The notes under the pieces: model-generated | Seen by the model: the letters and a program-made list of their open reading frames with translations, nothing else | Databases searched by the model: none | What the model was told of the DNA's origin: nothing | Translations under genes and position numbers: made by a program | Origin: JBFWML01 sp050251635 | Lineage (GTDB): Bacteria; Campylobacterota; Campylobacteria; Campylobacterales; SZUA-545 | Length of the DNA stretch: 64,000 nucleotides | Direction: 5' to 3' | Assembly: GCA_050251635.1 (NCBI GenBank) | Contig: JBFWML010000002.1 | Coordinates: 37,638-101,637 of the forward strand | Shown here: positions 35,846 through 44,538 of the stretch, in pieces | Layout of the letters: each line of letters opens with the position of its first letter | Numbering within the stretch: position 1 is the stretch's first letter

Positions 35846-37068
35846 TGCGCGATCTCACCGCCCTTTTGCGCCCCTCGGCTTTGGAGGGGTTTGCGGGGCA
35901 GGCCCACTTGGTCGGTCCCAAGGGTCCGATCAAACGGCTGATCGAAAACAACACGCTCTTTCACGCCTTCTTCTTCGGTCCTCCCGGCACCGGCAAAACC
36001 ACCCTTTCGCGTATTATCGCCAACCTAAGCGGCCGCCCCTTTTTTGACCTTAATGCCACGAGTCTCAAGGTTGAAGAGCTGCGCAAGATTTTTGACGCCA
36101 ACCGGGGCGGTTTGATGCCGCCGGTGGTCTTTATCGACGAGGTGCACCGCTTGAGCAAAAACCAGCAGGAGGTGCTGCTGCCCGTGATGGAGCGAAGCGA
36201 AGCGATGATTATCGGCGCTTCGACGGAGAACCCCTTTTTCGCACTGACGGGGGCGATCCGCTCCCGATCGCTGCTGTTTGAGTTTTTTCCGCTTAAAAGG
36301 GCCGATCTGGAGGCGTTGCTGGACCGGGCCGAGAAAAGCGAAAACAGGCCCCTTTCCGGCGAAATACGTAACTATCTCATCGCCTCTTCGGCGGGCGATG
36401 CGCGGGCGATGCTCAAACTGCTGGAGTTTGCCCTCTCGATCGCCGGCGAAGAGCCCATCACCGTCGAGCTTTTAAAATCAATCCGTCCGCAGGCCCTCAG
36501 CGACGGCGCCAGCGAAGATGAAACCCACTACAACCTGGCTTCCGCGCTGATTAAATCCATTCGCGGCAGCGACCCGGATGCGGCGCTGTATTATCTGGCC
36601 CGGCTGATCAAAGGCGGCGAGGAGCCGAGATTTCTTGCGCGCCGCCTGTTAATCCTGGCCAGCGAAGATATCGGCAACGCCAACCCCAATGCGCTCATTC
36701 TGGCCAATGCGGCTTTTCAGTCGGTCGCGGCGATCGGCTGGCCTGAGAGCCGGATTATTCTGGCGCAACTGGCGATCTATCTGGCCTGTTCGCCCAAGTC
36801 CAACACGGCGATCAAGGCGATTGACGAAGCGATGGGGGCGGTGGAGGGCGGCTTGGTGCTGGAGGTGCCCGCCCACTTAAAGGACGCGCATTTTGCGGGG
36901 GCCAAAAAACTGGGCCGCGGCGTGGAATACAAATACCCCCACGATTTCGGCGGCTACGTGAAACAGACCTACACGGCCCAGCCGGTGCATTTTGTCGATC
37001 TGCTCCCCGTGGGGTACGAAAAAACGCTGGCCGACTGGCTGGAGAAGATTAAAGCGCTAGACCCCTAG
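35845..37068 (+). CDS. rarA: Replication-associated recombination protein A
   Basis: AAA+ clamp-loader-like ATPase acting at stalled forks. Walker A GPPGTGKT is at 45-52, Walker B VFIDEVHR around 96-102 and sensor ASTENPFF near 127-134. The C-terminal tetramerisation domain holds ASEDIGNANP. 407 residues. Convergent four-base overlap with a thioredoxin-fold gene. Confidence 0.95.
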   Translation: MRDLTALLRPSALEGFAGQAHLVGPKGPIKRLIENNTLFHAFFFGPPGTGKTTLSRIIANLSGRPFFDLNATSLKVEELRKIFDANRGGLMPPVVFIDEVHRLSKNQQEVLLPVMERSEAMIIGASTENPFFALTGAIRSRSLLFEFFPLKRADLEALLDRAEKSENRPLSGEIRNYLIASSAGDARAMLKLLEFALSIAGEEPITVELLKSIRPQALSDGASEDETHYNLASALIKSIRGSDPDAALYYLARLIKGGEEPRFLARRLLILASEDIGNANPNALILANAAFQSVAAIGWPESRIILAQLAIYLACSPKSNTAIKAIDEAMGAVEGGLVLEVPAHLKDAHFAGAKKLGRGVEYKYPHDFGGYVKQTYTAQPVHFVDLLPVGYEKTLADWLEKIKALDP

Positions 37069-37448
37069 CGGTGCTGCTGTAAAAACCCCATATAGACCAT
37101 GGGGGGCTGATAGCCCATCAGACGGCCCTTGAGATTGCCCGCAGGGTCGATCACAAAGGAGGCGGGAACCCCTTGGGCGGTAAGCCCGCTTTTGGCGATC
37201 TCGGCGCCGTGCTCATAGGTGTCCAGATAGAGCGGCACAAAACCGTTCTTGACGGCGGACTCGATCGCCGTGTTGCTGAGCGTTTCGGCCGAGAGTTTAC
37301 GGCAGTAGGGACAATCGGGGCGCATCATCACAACCAGAATCGGCAGGCCGCTCTTTTTCGAAGCCGACACGGCCGCATCCCAGTTGTGCATCCAATCCAG
37401 GCTCCACAGGGGCAAAATCAACAAAAACACCGCTAAAAAACCGCGCAT
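37065..37448 (-). CDS. Exported thioredoxin-fold protein (CPYC)
   Basis: 127 residues from the ATG at 37448, preceded by AAGGAG; a longer reading to 37499 would destroy the signal peptide. Signal peptide about 1-17, redox motif C46-P-Y-C49 and cis-Pro in GVPASF. It belongs to the same general group as the protein at 1529-1930. Partner unknown. Its upstream region contains the two GTGA-N4-TCAC sites shared with pit. Confidence 0.85.
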   Translation of the reverse strand: MRGFLAVFLLILPLWSLDWMHNWDAAVSASKKSGLPILVVMMRPDCPYCRKLSAETLSNTAIESAVKNGFVPLYLDTYEHGAEIAKSGLTAQGVPASFVIDPAGNLKGRLMGYQPPMVYMGFLQQHR

Positions 37449-37487
37449 GAAACTCCTTTTTAATGGGGCAATGATTACCATTTCAGC

Positions 37488-37518
37488 GTGAATTGTCACG
37501 TTGTGTGTGAATCGTCAC
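37488..37518. promoter_or_regulatory. Tandem GTGA-N4-TCAC palindromes before pit
   Basis: GTGAATTGTCAC (37488-37499) and GTGAATCGTCAC (37507-37518) differ at one base. Each is an inverted repeat (GTGA/TCAC) and they recur with a 19-base period. They lie between the divergent thioredoxin gene and pit, 50-80 bases before the pit ATG. They look like a repeated operator; period and sequence do not fit the E. coli Pho box, so the regulator is unknown. Confidence 0.5.
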
Positions 37519-37567
37519 CGGCGCACGCAGCCACTTCCTCGTATTTTACCCCAACAAAGAGAACGCA

Positions 37568-39163
37568 ATGGAACTGAAAAACCTTTCACGGCTGGAGAAG
37601 AAGGCCGCCTCGAATTCAAGGCTGGACTTTACCCGCCTGGGCGCGGCGCTGCTGTTTATGATTGTGGTCTTTATCTACGCGTCGATCCATGCAGGCGGTT
37701 TGCCCGCCGGGGATCCCAGAAGCGCGATGGTGCTCGTTATTTCGGCGCTGATCGGTGCCTACATGGCGATGAATATCGGCGCCAACGACGTGGCCAACAA
37801 TATGGGGCCGACGGTGGGTTCGCGGGCGCTGACGATGGCCGGGGCGATCGCCATTGCGGCGATTTTTGAGGGCATGGGCGCGATTATCGCGGGCGGCGAA
37901 GTGGTGAGCACCATCAAAAACGGCATTATCGATCCCAAGGCGATCGCCGATACGACCACCTTTATCTGGGTGATGATGGCCGCGCTTTTGGCGGGGGCTT
38001 TGTGGCTTAACCTGGCCACTGCGCTGGGCGCGCCGGTCTCCACCACCCACTCGATTGTGGGCGCGGTGATGGGGGCGGGCATTGCCGCCGGGGGTTGGGG
38101 CATGGTCAACTGGGGCACGATGACCGCCATCGTCTCAAGCTGGGTGGTCAGCCCCGTCATGGGCGGCGCGATTGCGGCGCTGTTTTTGTACACCATCAAG
38201 CGCACCATCACCTATCAGGCGCAGATGACCGAATCGGCCAAGAAGGTGGTGCCGTGGCTGGTGGCGATTATGGCGTGGGCCTTTGGCAGCTATATGATGA
38301 TCAAAGGGCTGGGCCAGCTGGTAAAGGTGCCCTTCTCTCAAGCGGTGGGCTGGGGTTTTGTGTTTGCGGCTGCCGTTTATCTGGTGGTGCGCCCTCTGGT
38401 GGCGCGCGCGGCCAACCGGAGCGAAAACAGCAAAGAGGGGGTCAACGGGCTCTTTACCATTCCCTTGATCTTTGCCGCCGCGCTACTGAGTTTCGCCCAC
38501 GGGGCCAACGACGTGGCCAATGCGATCGGCCCCTTGGCGGCGATCAACGAAGCGCTCCAAAGCGGCACGATTGCCGGAAAAGCGCCCATTCCGCTGTGGG
38601 TGATGCTGGTGGGCGCGATCGGCTTGGGCGTGGGTCTTGCGCTGTACGGACCGCGGCTGATCCGCACCGTGGGCGGGGAGATTACCGATCTGGACAAGAT
38701 GCGGGCCTACTGTATCGCCATGGCCTCCGCGCTGACGGTGATTGCCGCCTCGCAGCTGGGCCTGCCGATTTCCACCACCCATGTGGCCATCGGCGCGGTT
38801 TTCGGCGTGGGCTTTTTGCGCGAGTATCTCAAGAGCAACCACGCCCGCATGGAGCAGATTATTATCGAGGCCCACGCAGGGGAGGAGAAGAGCAAGGTCG
38901 AAGCCTATCTCATCCGCTTTAACGCCGCGCCGCTGGTGCAGAAGGAGGCGATGCTCGCCGCCATGAAAAAGAAGGCCGCCGCCAAGCTGGATGACCCGCG
39001 CTTTAGCAAAAAAGAGCGCAAGGCGCTCAAAAAGGTGTACAAAAAAGAGCTGGTGAAGCGCTCGATGGTGGTGAAGATTGTGGCCGCATGGGTGATTACC
39101 GTTCCGGCCACGGCCCTTTTGGCCGCCGCCCTTTTTTGGATGATTCGGACGATCGTCGCGTAG
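37568..39163 (+). CDS. pit: Inorganic phosphate transporter (PiT family)
   Basis: 531-residue membrane protein with about ten to twelve helices. It carries the twin PiT signatures GANDVANNMGP (about 74-84) and GANDVANAIGP (about 315-325). Imports metal-phosphate with H+ or Na+. A charged cytoplasmic segment (about 430-495) precedes a final helix. Followed by a PhoU-like gene and a PhoB/PhoR pair, forming a phosphate module. Confidence 0.95.
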   Translation: MELKNLSRLEKKAASNSRLDFTRLGAALLFMIVVFIYASIHAGGLPAGDPRSAMVLVISALIGAYMAMNIGANDVANNMGPTVGSRALTMAGAIAIAAIFEGMGAIIAGGEVVSTIKNGIIDPKAIADTTTFIWVMMAALLAGALWLNLATALGAPVSTTHSIVGAVMGAGIAAGGWGMVNWGTMTAIVSSWVVSPVMGGAIAALFLYTIKRTITYQAQMTESAKKVVPWLVAIMAWAFGSYMMIKGLGQLVKVPFSQAVGWGFVFAAAVYLVVRPLVARAANRSENSKEGVNGLFTIPLIFAAALLSFAHGANDVANAIGPLAAINEALQSGTIAGKAPIPLWVMLVGAIGLGVGLALYGPRLIRTVGGEITDLDKMRAYCIAMASALTVIAASQLGLPISTTHVAIGAVFGVGFLREYLKSNHARMEQIIIEAHAGEEKSKVEAYLIRFNAAPLVQKEAMLAAMKKKAAAKLDDPRFSKKERKALKKVYKKELVKRSMVVKIVAAWVITVPATALLAAALFWMIRTIVA

Positions 39164-39243
39164 CGCCGGGTAATCAAACGGTTACAAAAGGCGGTTAGGA
39201 TTGCCGCTATTTTGAAACCCGGCAAAGAGAGGATTACGCCTTA

Positions 39244-39909
39244 ATGCTTCCCAACTACGAAATGCAGCTCAACGATATCGAGCAGATGATCAAATCGATC
39301 GCCGTGCGGGTGATCAAGGCCCATGAGGCGACGCTCGAAGGGTTTAAAAAGCGCGATGTCCGTCTTTTGGAGGGCATTAAAGCGGTGCTGCAAAATATCG
39401 GCGAAGAGGCCAACCGCTGCGACAACGCCGTGGTCAAAACGCTGGCGCTCTATGAGCCCAAAGCCGATCTGCTCCGTCAGATGGTGGTGATGCTGAAAAC
39501 CACCAACGAGCTCATTCGCAGCGGCGACGCGGCCAAGGTCGTCTCCAAGCGGCTGATGATTCAGATCGACGAGAACTTCGACTTTTCCCCCTTTGAAGAA
39601 CACATCGAAGCCCTGTACGCCGGCACGCTCCGGGCGCTTAAGATCGCGCTGCTGCAGGAGGGGTGCGAAAACGCCGATTACGAAGAGTGCGTGCGTCTGG
39701 TCAAGGTCGAAGAGGCCAAAACCGACGATATTCAAGATGTTTTGCAGGATATTATTCTCGATCACGTCTGCAAAAACAGCGCCGATCCGCTGCACTACTA
39801 CAAGATGCTGCGCTCCATGCAAAAGCTGGAACGGGTGGCGGACCATGCGGTGAATATGGCCTCCTTGCAGCTTTACGCCAAAAAGGGCGGCCGCATCGAG
39901 AGTTTCTAA
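39244..39909 (+). CDS. PhoU-like/DUF47 protein
   Basis: 221 residues, all helical with repeated acidic pairs, as in PhoU and DUF47 (Pit accessory, YkaA) proteins. Genes of this family sit beside pit and are thought to control transporter activity. Position between pit and a PhoB-type regulator supports a link to phosphate signalling. GAGAGGA-like site upstream. Confidence 0.85.
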   Translation: MLPNYEMQLNDIEQMIKSIAVRVIKAHEATLEGFKKRDVRLLEGIKAVLQNIGEEANRCDNAVVKTLALYEPKADLLRQMVVMLKTTNELIRSGDAAKVVSKRLMIQIDENFDFSPFEEHIEALYAGTLRALKIALLQEGCENADYEECVRLVKVEEAKTDDIQDVLQDIILDHVCKNSADPLHYYKMLRSMQKLERVADHAVNMASLQLYAKKGGRIESF

Positions 39910-39926
39910 ACCAAAAGGGGGCGTTA

Positions 39927-40598
39927 ATGGTTGCATTGATTGCGGTCATCGAAGACGAAGAGGATCTTTTGGAGCTGCTCGAATACCATTTGGGCAAAGA
40001 GGGTTACGACGTGATCGGCTTTAAGAACGGCGAGAATGTCGAAAAGCTGCTCTCCGAAGAGAGCGTCGATCTCATGATCGTCGATCGTAACCTGCCGGGC
40101 ATGGAGGGCAGCGATCTGCTGGCCCATCTGCGCCGTCAGGGCTATCAGGTGCCCGCTATCTTTTTGACCGCCAAAACCGCCGAGAAAGACCGGCTGGAGG
40201 GGTTTAGAAAGGGCGGCGACGACTATCTGACCAAGCCCTTCAACATGGACGAGCTGCTGCTGCGCGTCAAGGCGATGCTTAAGCGGACCAAGGCGGGGCT
40301 GAGCGAGAGCTTGCAGCACCGGGATATCGTGGTCAAAGAGCAGAGCCATCAGGTCTTTGTCGATGGCCGCGAGGTGCCCTTGACACGCTTGGAGTTTAAT
40401 CTGCTCTGCGCCCTGATGCGCAACAAGCAGGTGGTGCTCAGCCGCGACTATCTGCTCGAAAACGTCTGGCAGGATGAGGGCGCCTTTCAGGAAAAGACCG
40501 TCAACGTCGCGATCAAACGGCTCAAAGAGAAGATCGACCCCGACAAAACCAAAGAGTACATTAAAACCGTCCGGGGAACGGGCTACACCCTTTGCTGA
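39927..40598 (+). CDS. phoB: PhoB-type response regulator
   Basis: 223 residues from the ATG at 39927. Receiver with D9, D10-like acidic pocket (IEDEEDL) and phospho-acceptor D53 (IVDRNLPGMEG), K in TKPF; OmpR/PhoB winged helix ends YIKTVRGTGYTLC. Placement after pit and a PhoU-like gene makes a phosphate-starvation regulator likely, but this is by context. Confidence 0.85.
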   Translation: MVALIAVIEDEEDLLELLEYHLGKEGYDVIGFKNGENVEKLLSEESVDLMIVDRNLPGMEGSDLLAHLRRQGYQVPAIFLTAKTAEKDRLEGFRKGGDDYLTKPFNMDELLLRVKAMLKRTKAGLSESLQHRDIVVKEQSHQVFVDGREVPLTRLEFNLLCALMRNKQVVLSRDYLLENVWQDEGAFQEKTVNVAIKRLKEKIDPDKTKEYIKTVRGTGYTLC

Positions 40599-41980
40599 TC
40601 CCGCCCCTTCGTTTTAGCGCGCTTTTCTTTTTATCCCTGACTTTTTTGTTATCGGTGGCCTTTGGGGTTGCCGCTTTGGCGGGGTGGTTTACCCTGAAAT
40701 CGGGCGACCTGGAAAAAACCCAGCGGGAGCTGGCGCGCCAGATGGGCTTTTTCGAGGCGGTGTGGCGCACCACGGAGCCGTTGCAGCCGCTGATCGACGC
40801 CGTTCACGCCAAAAACAACATTCGCCTGACGCTCATCGCCCCCGACGGCACGGTGCTGGCCGAAAGCAACCGCCCCGTGGAGGGCATGGACAACCACCTA
40901 AACCGCGAAGAGATTCAGATGGCCCGGCAGGAGGGCGAAGGGGTCAGCGTGCGCTTTTCCGAGAGCACCCTGACCGACCACGTCTACTACGCCCGCAAGG
41001 TGTATCAAGGGGGCGAGGCCTACTATCTGCGCCTGGCGATGGACAGCAGCGAAGTGCAGACCAACTTTGCCGTTTTGTGGCAGCGGGTTTTGGCGGTTTT
41101 CGCCTTTTCGCTGGCCATCTCGATCTGGCTGGCGGTCTGGATCAACCGCAGCATGGCAGGCGAGGTCAAACGGCTAGGCAGGCTTTTTCGGGCCATCGAG
41201 GACAAATTTTTCCCCGATACCCACGAGCCCTTCCGCGTCGCGGAGTTTAACGATTTGGGCACCGTGGCGCTCAAGCTCTCGCGCAAACTGGAAAAACGGG
41301 ACAAAAAGAAAAAAGAGTATCAGGCCAAAATCCGGCTCAAAAACCGCCAGCAGAGCGAAGTGCTTTCGGCCATAAGCCACGAGTTTAAAAACCCCATTGC
41401 GGTCATCAAAGGCTACAGTGACACCCTCATGGCCGATCCGGCCATGCAAAGCGCCATGCGCACGCGGTTTTTGAAAAAGATCGCCAACGCGTCGGACAAG
41501 CTCACCCGCATGCTCGATCGCTTCGCCTTCGCCACCCAGCTGGAAAACGAGGAGTTCGAGGTCAAGCCGGCTTTGGTTGATCTCTTCGAGCTGGCCAAGG
41601 AGAGCATCCAGGGGCTGCAGGATAAATACCCCGACCGCCAGATTGCCCTGGAGGGCGCCCCCCGGGTTGCGCAGGCCGACCGGATGCTGCTTGAGATGGT
41701 GCTGACCAACCTGATCGACAATGCGCTCAAATACTCTTCGGATACGGTGATCGTACGGGTGGATAGCGATCGCATCAGCGTGATCGATCGCGGCATCGGC
41801 ATCGAACCCGACGATCTGGAAAAGGTGACCAAAAAATTCTTCCGTGCCAGCCGCCTGAACTGGGACAACTCCATGGGGCTGGGGCTGGCGATTGTGGGTT
41901 TTGCCCTCAAGCGTCACGGCAGCGAGCTGGAGATTGCCAGCCGCGTCGGCGAGGGATCGACGTTTTCTTTCAAGATTTAG
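40592..41980 (+). CDS. phoR: PhoR-like sensor histidine kinase
   Basis: 462 residues with TTG start overlapping the regulator by seven bases. Helices at about 8-31 and 166-186 enclose a periplasmic sensor of about 135 residues. H263 is in SHEFKNPIAV; N-box DNALKYS, G1 DRGIGI and G2 MGLGLAI follow. The large periplasmic domain differs from E. coli PhoR, as in C. jejuni PhosS, so the signal may be external phosphate. Confidence 0.85.
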   Translation: MLIPPLRFSALFFLSLTFLLSVAFGVAALAGWFTLKSGDLEKTQRELARQMGFFEAVWRTTEPLQPLIDAVHAKNNIRLTLIAPDGTVLAESNRPVEGMDNHLNREEIQMARQEGEGVSVRFSESTLTDHVYYARKVYQGGEAYYLRLAMDSSEVQTNFAVLWQRVLAVFAFSLAISIWLAVWINRSMAGEVKRLGRLFRAIEDKFFPDTHEPFRVAEFNDLGTVALKLSRKLEKRDKKKKEYQAKIRLKNRQQSEVLSAISHEFKNPIAVIKGYSDTLMADPAMQSAMRTRFLKKIANASDKLTRMLDRFAFATQLENEEFEVKPALVDLFELAKESIQGLQDKYPDRQIALEGAPRVAQADRMLLEMVLTNLIDNALKYSSDTVIVRVDSDRISVIDRGIGIEPDDLEKVTKKFFRASRLNWDNSMGLGLAIVGFALKRHGSELEIASRVGEGSTFSFKI

Positions 41981-42017
41981 CTGCTACATTTCGGCTAACT
42001 TGCTTTAGGAGCCGAAT

Positions 42018-43403
42018 ATGCACAAAACCCGCATTAGAGCCGCAGATTTCAACGATGCGGCCTGGGTGAACCATGCCCCCCTGTCTTTAGCCGATCTGCG
42101 CGGAAAAATCGTTTTGCTGGACTTCTGGACCTTCTGTTGCATCAACTGTCAGCGCGTGCTGCCCGATCTGGCCGCCCTGGAAAAGGAGTTCGGCGAAGAG
42201 CTGGTGGTGATTGGCGTCCACAGCGCCAAGTTCGATCACGAAAAATCCGAACGCGCCATCAAAGACGCCATCGCCCGGCACAAGATTGCCCACCTGGTCA
42301 TTAACGACCGGGATTTCAAACTCTGGAACGCCTATGCGGTGCGGGCATGGCCGACGCTGGTGCTGATCGACCCCGAAGGCTACGAGGTGGCTCGCTTGAG
42401 CGGCGAGGGCCATTACGACGAGCTTAGAAGCCTTATCGCCAACCTCAAGGCGCAACATACGATCGACCGCGACAAAAGCTTTTTGCCCCTGCCCGTGGGC
42501 GAGGGTGAAGGGGTGCTGCGCTATCCCGGCAAAATTCATGTCAGCGGCGATCGGCTCTTTATCGCCAACAGCGGACGGGGCGAGGTGCTGGTGGCGGACT
42601 TAACCGGCAAGGTCGGCCACGTGATCGGCAATCTGGCCGATCCGCAGGGGCTTTGGCTGGAGGACGGCAGGCTTTATATCGCCGATGCGGGCAGCGGCGA
42701 GGTGATTGTGTGCGAGAACGAACTGCTGGAAAAACGCACGCTGCTTTCGCAGGTGCGCTCGCCCTGGGATGTGACGGTTCATGGGGGAGTGCTTTATGTC
42801 GCGGTGGCGGGCAGCCATGCGATTTTTGGCTTTGACCTTAACGAACAGCGCCCGTTTCGCGTAGCTGGAAGCGGTCACGAAGATATTATCGATGCTCCTG
42901 CTAAAGAGGCTGCATTGGCACAAACCAGTGGACTTTCGTTTTATGGAGACATGCTGTACTTTGCCGACAGCGAAACCAGCGCGCTCAGACATCTGGAAAA
43001 CGGCCGCGTGGTGACCGATGTGGGGAGCGGACTGTTTGATTTCGGCGATAAGGACGGCGCGGCGGCGCAGGCGTTGATGCAGCATCCCCTCGGCATTGCG
43101 TGCGGCGCGATGAACGGCGAGTGCGGCGGTTTTCGCGTCTTTGTCGCCGATACCTACAACGGCAAGATCAAGGCCTTCGACCCCGTGGGCAAAACCCTGA
43201 CCACAATTGCCGAAGGCTTTAGCGAACCGGGCGGCCTGGCCCTTTCGGGCTGTACCCTTTATGTGGCCGATACGGCGGCCCACCGGATTGCGGCGATTGA
43301 TCTTAAAACCTTCGAACAGCGGACGATCGATGTACGCTACGAGGGAGCGGGCCCGACCCGCTGTTTTGAAAACTACTGCGACGGGACCTATGATGAGGTT
43401 TGA
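42018..43403 (+). CDS. Thioredoxin-like/NHL-repeat protein
   Basis: 461 residues, no signal peptide, so cytoplasmic. An N-terminal thioredoxin fold (about 10-145) has the TlpA-like motif WTFCCINC (C41-x2-C44) and cis-Pro in AWPTLVL. A six-bladed NHL-type propeller (about 165-445) follows, with repeated LYIADAGSG, VFVADTYNGKIK and LYVADTAAHRI blades. The layout is that of the NHLRC2 family, whose bacterial role is unknown. The next gene starts within its last codons. Confidence 0.88.
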   Translation: MHKTRIRAADFNDAAWVNHAPLSLADLRGKIVLLDFWTFCCINCQRVLPDLAALEKEFGEELVVIGVHSAKFDHEKSERAIKDAIARHKIAHLVINDRDFKLWNAYAVRAWPTLVLIDPEGYEVARLSGEGHYDELRSLIANLKAQHTIDRDKSFLPLPVGEGEGVLRYPGKIHVSGDRLFIANSGRGEVLVADLTGKVGHVIGNLADPQGLWLEDGRLYIADAGSGEVIVCENELLEKRTLLSQVRSPWDVTVHGGVLYVAVAGSHAIFGFDLNEQRPFRVAGSGHEDIIDAPAKEAALAQTSGLSFYGDMLYFADSETSALRHLENGRVVTDVGSGLFDFGDKDGAAAQALMQHPLGIACGAMNGECGGFRVFVADTYNGKIKAFDPVGKTLTTIAEGFSEPGGLALSGCTLYVADTAAHRIAAIDLKTFEQRTIDVRYEGAGPTRCFENYCDGTYDEV

Positions 43404-44538
43404 TTTTAGTTTCCACAACCCCACGCGGATTGTTTTCGGGCGGAACAAAGAAGCGGCCATCGGCGCGGAGCTGGCGGCGGCAGGCATCAGGAGCGTGCTT
43501 CTGGTTTACGGCGGCGGCTCGATCAGGCAAAACGGCCTTTATGACCGCGTGATCCAAAGTCTGGAGGCTGCAGGGGTTGCCCGGGCCGAACATGGCGGCG
43601 TCAAATCCAATCCGGTGCTTTCCCATGCGCTTGAGGGTGTCAAAACCGCCCAGGCGTGCGGGGCGCAGGCGGTTTTGGCCGTGGGCGGCGGATCGGTGAT
43701 CGACGAAGCCAAGGCGATCGCCGTCGGTGCGGTGAACGAGGGCGATCTATGGGATTTTTACACCGCGCGAAGGATCGAAAAGGCGCTGCCGGTTTATACG
43801 ATTTTGACCCTGGCCGCTTCGGGGAGCGAAATGAACGGCAACAGCGTGTTGACCAACGAAGCCACCCGGCAAAAATACAGCTTCAACTCGATTCATACCT
43901 ACCCCAGGCTCAGCATCCTCAATCCCGAACTCACCTTCAGCGTGAACGCGGCCTACACCGCCTACGGCGCGGTGGACGCGATCGCCCATGTGATTGAAGG
44001 CTATTTCACCAAGGCCCCCGGCACGCCGCTTCAAGACGAACTGGTTGAAACGATTATCCGATCGGTCATGCGCAGCGCAGCGAAGTGTCTGGATAATCCA
44101 AGCGATTATGAGGGGCGCGCTGAGCTGATGTGGGCGGCCACGCTGGCGCTTAACGGCCTGACCCCGGCGGGCATCGGGGCTTACGCCTTTCCCAATCACG
44201 CCATCGAACACGCGCTCAGCGCCCTGTTTGACGTGCCCCACGGCGCGGGGTTGGCGGTGGTGATGCCTGCGTGGATGCGCTGGCACCTGCCCCAAAACCG
44301 CGCCCAGTACGAACGTTTTGCCCGGACCGTCTTTGGCGTGGACAATGCCGAAGCGGGGATTGCGGCCCTGGAGGCGTGGTTTAGAAGCACCGGCGCGCCG
44401 ACGCGGCTGGGCGAACTGGGCATCGAAGCGTCGCAGATTCCCGCCATCGCGCAAAACGCCGCGCGCCTCTGCGCCGACTGGCGGCTGCCGGAGTACACCG
44501 AAGCGGTGGTGGCACAGATTCTAACCGGCGCGCTCTAG
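43390..44538 (+). CDS. Iron-containing alcohol dehydrogenase
   Basis: 382 residues; two adjacent ATG codons (43390, 43393) overlap the previous gene. N-terminal NAD(P)-binding domain with GGGSVIDEAKAIA. Metal ligands of the group III dehydrogenases are in DAIAHVIEGYF and NHAIEHALSALFDVPHGAGLA. It resembles butanol dehydrogenase (YqhD/BDH) and would reduce aldehydes; substrate unknown. Ends with a four-base convergent overlap. Confidence 0.9.
   Translation: MMRFDFSFHNPTRIVFGRNKEAAIGAELAAAGIRSVLLVYGGGSIRQNGLYDRVIQSLEAAGVARAEHGGVKSNPVLSHALEGVKTAQACGAQAVLAVGGGSVIDEAKAIAVGAVNEGDLWDFYTARRIEKALPVYTILTLAASGSEMNGNSVLTNEATRQKYSFNSIHTYPRLSILNPELTFSVNAAYTAYGAVDAIAHVIEGYFTKAPGTPLQDELVETIIRSVMRSAAKCLDNPSDYEGRAELMWAATLALNGLTPAGIGAYAFPNHAIEHALSALFDVPHGAGLAVVMPAWMRWHLPQNRAQYERFARTVFGVDNAEAGIAALEAWFRSTGAPTRLGELGIEASQIPAIAQNAARLCADWRLPEYTEAVVAQILTGAL

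Noticed and set aside
37488..37518. Classical Pho box
   Set aside because: The repeats are 12-base palindromes with a 19-base period, not 7-base direct repeats spaced by 4 bases as in E. coli.
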